A stretch of 7,421 nt of DNA from a bacterium (GTDB taxonomy: Bacteria > Armatimonadota > Zipacnadia > Zipacnadales > Zipacnadaceae): positions 1 to 7,421 of the forward strand of contig JAUWJN010000115.1 in the NCBI GenBank assembly GCA_030607655.1, written 5' to 3'. Both the position numbers and the translations under genes were made by a program. Shown here piece after piece: positions 6,924-7,421 of this stretch. Numbering within the stretch: position 1 is the stretch's first letter; each line of letters opens with the position of its first letter. Under the pieces are notes generated by a model. That model saw only the letters and a list, made by a program, of their open reading frames with translations, was not told the DNA's origin and searched no databases.

Positions 6924-7421
6924 TCAGTAAACGCGTATTTCGTAGAGGCGAGCGCAGGGATCGCCGTTAGTACTGTACACCAGTAGGCGCAGGGCGTCGG
7001 CTGGCTGGGGGCTGATTGGGTGGCGGAGTTTGCGCTGATAATTGCCCCGCCCACGGATGACAGTATGCCAATTGTCTCCTGAGCGCAGCTGAATGTCATA
7101 GTCCCTAATCGTCTCGGGCTGCGGGCCTCTGATCATCGGCCGCTGGAAACCGGTGTCAAGGGGCAAATGAATTTCCGAAACATTCACCGACTGGGGCCAC
7201 GATAGCTCCAGGAACTGGGGCAAGGGCTGCGCGGGGTCAGAGGCCCACTGGTTGGTCTGGCCGTTGCGGTGCCGGGCTATGCCGTTGACGACATTGGCAG
7301 CCGGGCTGTCAGTCAGCTCGCTGGAGGCGTTAATCGTAGCTCGGGGCGCCAGGTCATCCGGGTCATCAGCAGGCAAGTCAGGAATATACTGGTCGTCCTT
7401 CAGCAGCGTCTGCTGAAGCTC
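6924..7421 (-). CDS. C-terminal part of an FAD-dependent oxidoreductase with a discoidin-like beta-sandwich (start outside window)
   Basis: The frame is open from the right edge and ends at the TGA at 6926-6924, leaving 165 residues. It opens with ELQQTLLKDDQYIPDL, which resembles the end of the catalytic part of the large FAD-dependent oxidoreductases (FAD_oxidored family) common in Planctomycetota-like genomes. A beta-rich module fills the rest (about residues 25-165). Its landmarks are ATINASSE, AANVVNGIARH, QFLELSWPQSVNVSEIHLPLDT, IRDYDIQLR, GNYQRKLRH and NGDPCARLYEIRVY at the extreme C-terminus. The pattern of ASSE, a 'NVVNG' turn, 'LELSWPQSVNVSEI' and an 'RLYEIRVY' end is typical of F5/8 type C (discoidin) folds. 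The FAD-binding Rossmann motif would be in the missing N-terminal part, so the enzyme class rests on the C-terminal resemblance. The substrate is unknown. The gene is probably first in a unit with the MFS transporter. Confidence 0.75.
   Translation of the reverse strand, partial: ELQQTLLKDDQYIPDLPADDPDDLAPRATINASSELTDSPAANVVNGIARHRNGQTNQWASDPAQPLPQFLELSWPQSVNVSEIHLPLDTGFQRPMIRGPQPETIRDYDIQLRSGDNWHTVIRGRGNYQRKLRHPISPQPADALRLLVYSTNGDPCARLYEIRVY

Overview
This window looks like a piece of a bacterial chromosome from a large-genome, probably uncultured lineage. It has moderate-to-high GC, dense genes all on the minus strand, and no phage, insertion-sequence, CRISPR or tRNA signature. The gene families (an FAD-dependent oxidoreductase with a C-terminal beta-sandwich, a DUF2330 protein, and a very large thioester alpha-2-macroglobulin) co-occur in groups such as Planctomycetota, Armatimonadota, Chloroflexota and related candidate phyla. 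No marker gene here allows a firmer placement.

Read in the direction of transcription (right to left), the window opens at its right edge with the C-terminal 165 residues of an FAD-dependent oxidoreductase. After a 64-bp gap comes a 12-helix major facilitator superfamily transporter. After a further 38 bp comes a DUF2330 protein with a signal peptide and a hydrophobic C-terminal tail. These three genes are close enough to form one transcription unit. About 670 bp without a convincing gene follows; it holds a candidate promoter and the leader of the next gene.

The left half, position 3679 down to the left edge, is a single open frame of 1226 codons that leaves the window without a stop. It is an exported alpha-2-macroglobulin (A2M/complement C3-like) protein. 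It carries a signal/anchor segment, macroglobulin domains, the 'DSITTWRL' block, an intact thioester motif (GCFEQ, Cys1094) and the first part of the thioester-containing helical toroid. The position where animal A2Ms carry the protease bait region is expanded. It contains about 95 residues resembling the globular part of a type II secretion major pseudopilin (GspG), with DPWGN followed by SPGPDG and an acidic TEDD stretch. An Arg/Gly-rich linker that could be the real bait comes next. This A2M-pseudopilin architecture is the most interesting thing in the window.

The A2M and the DUF2330 protein should both act outside the cytoplasmic membrane. The transporter and the oxidoreductase may form a separate uptake and metabolism pair. 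No direct functional link between the two halves can be shown from the sequence.
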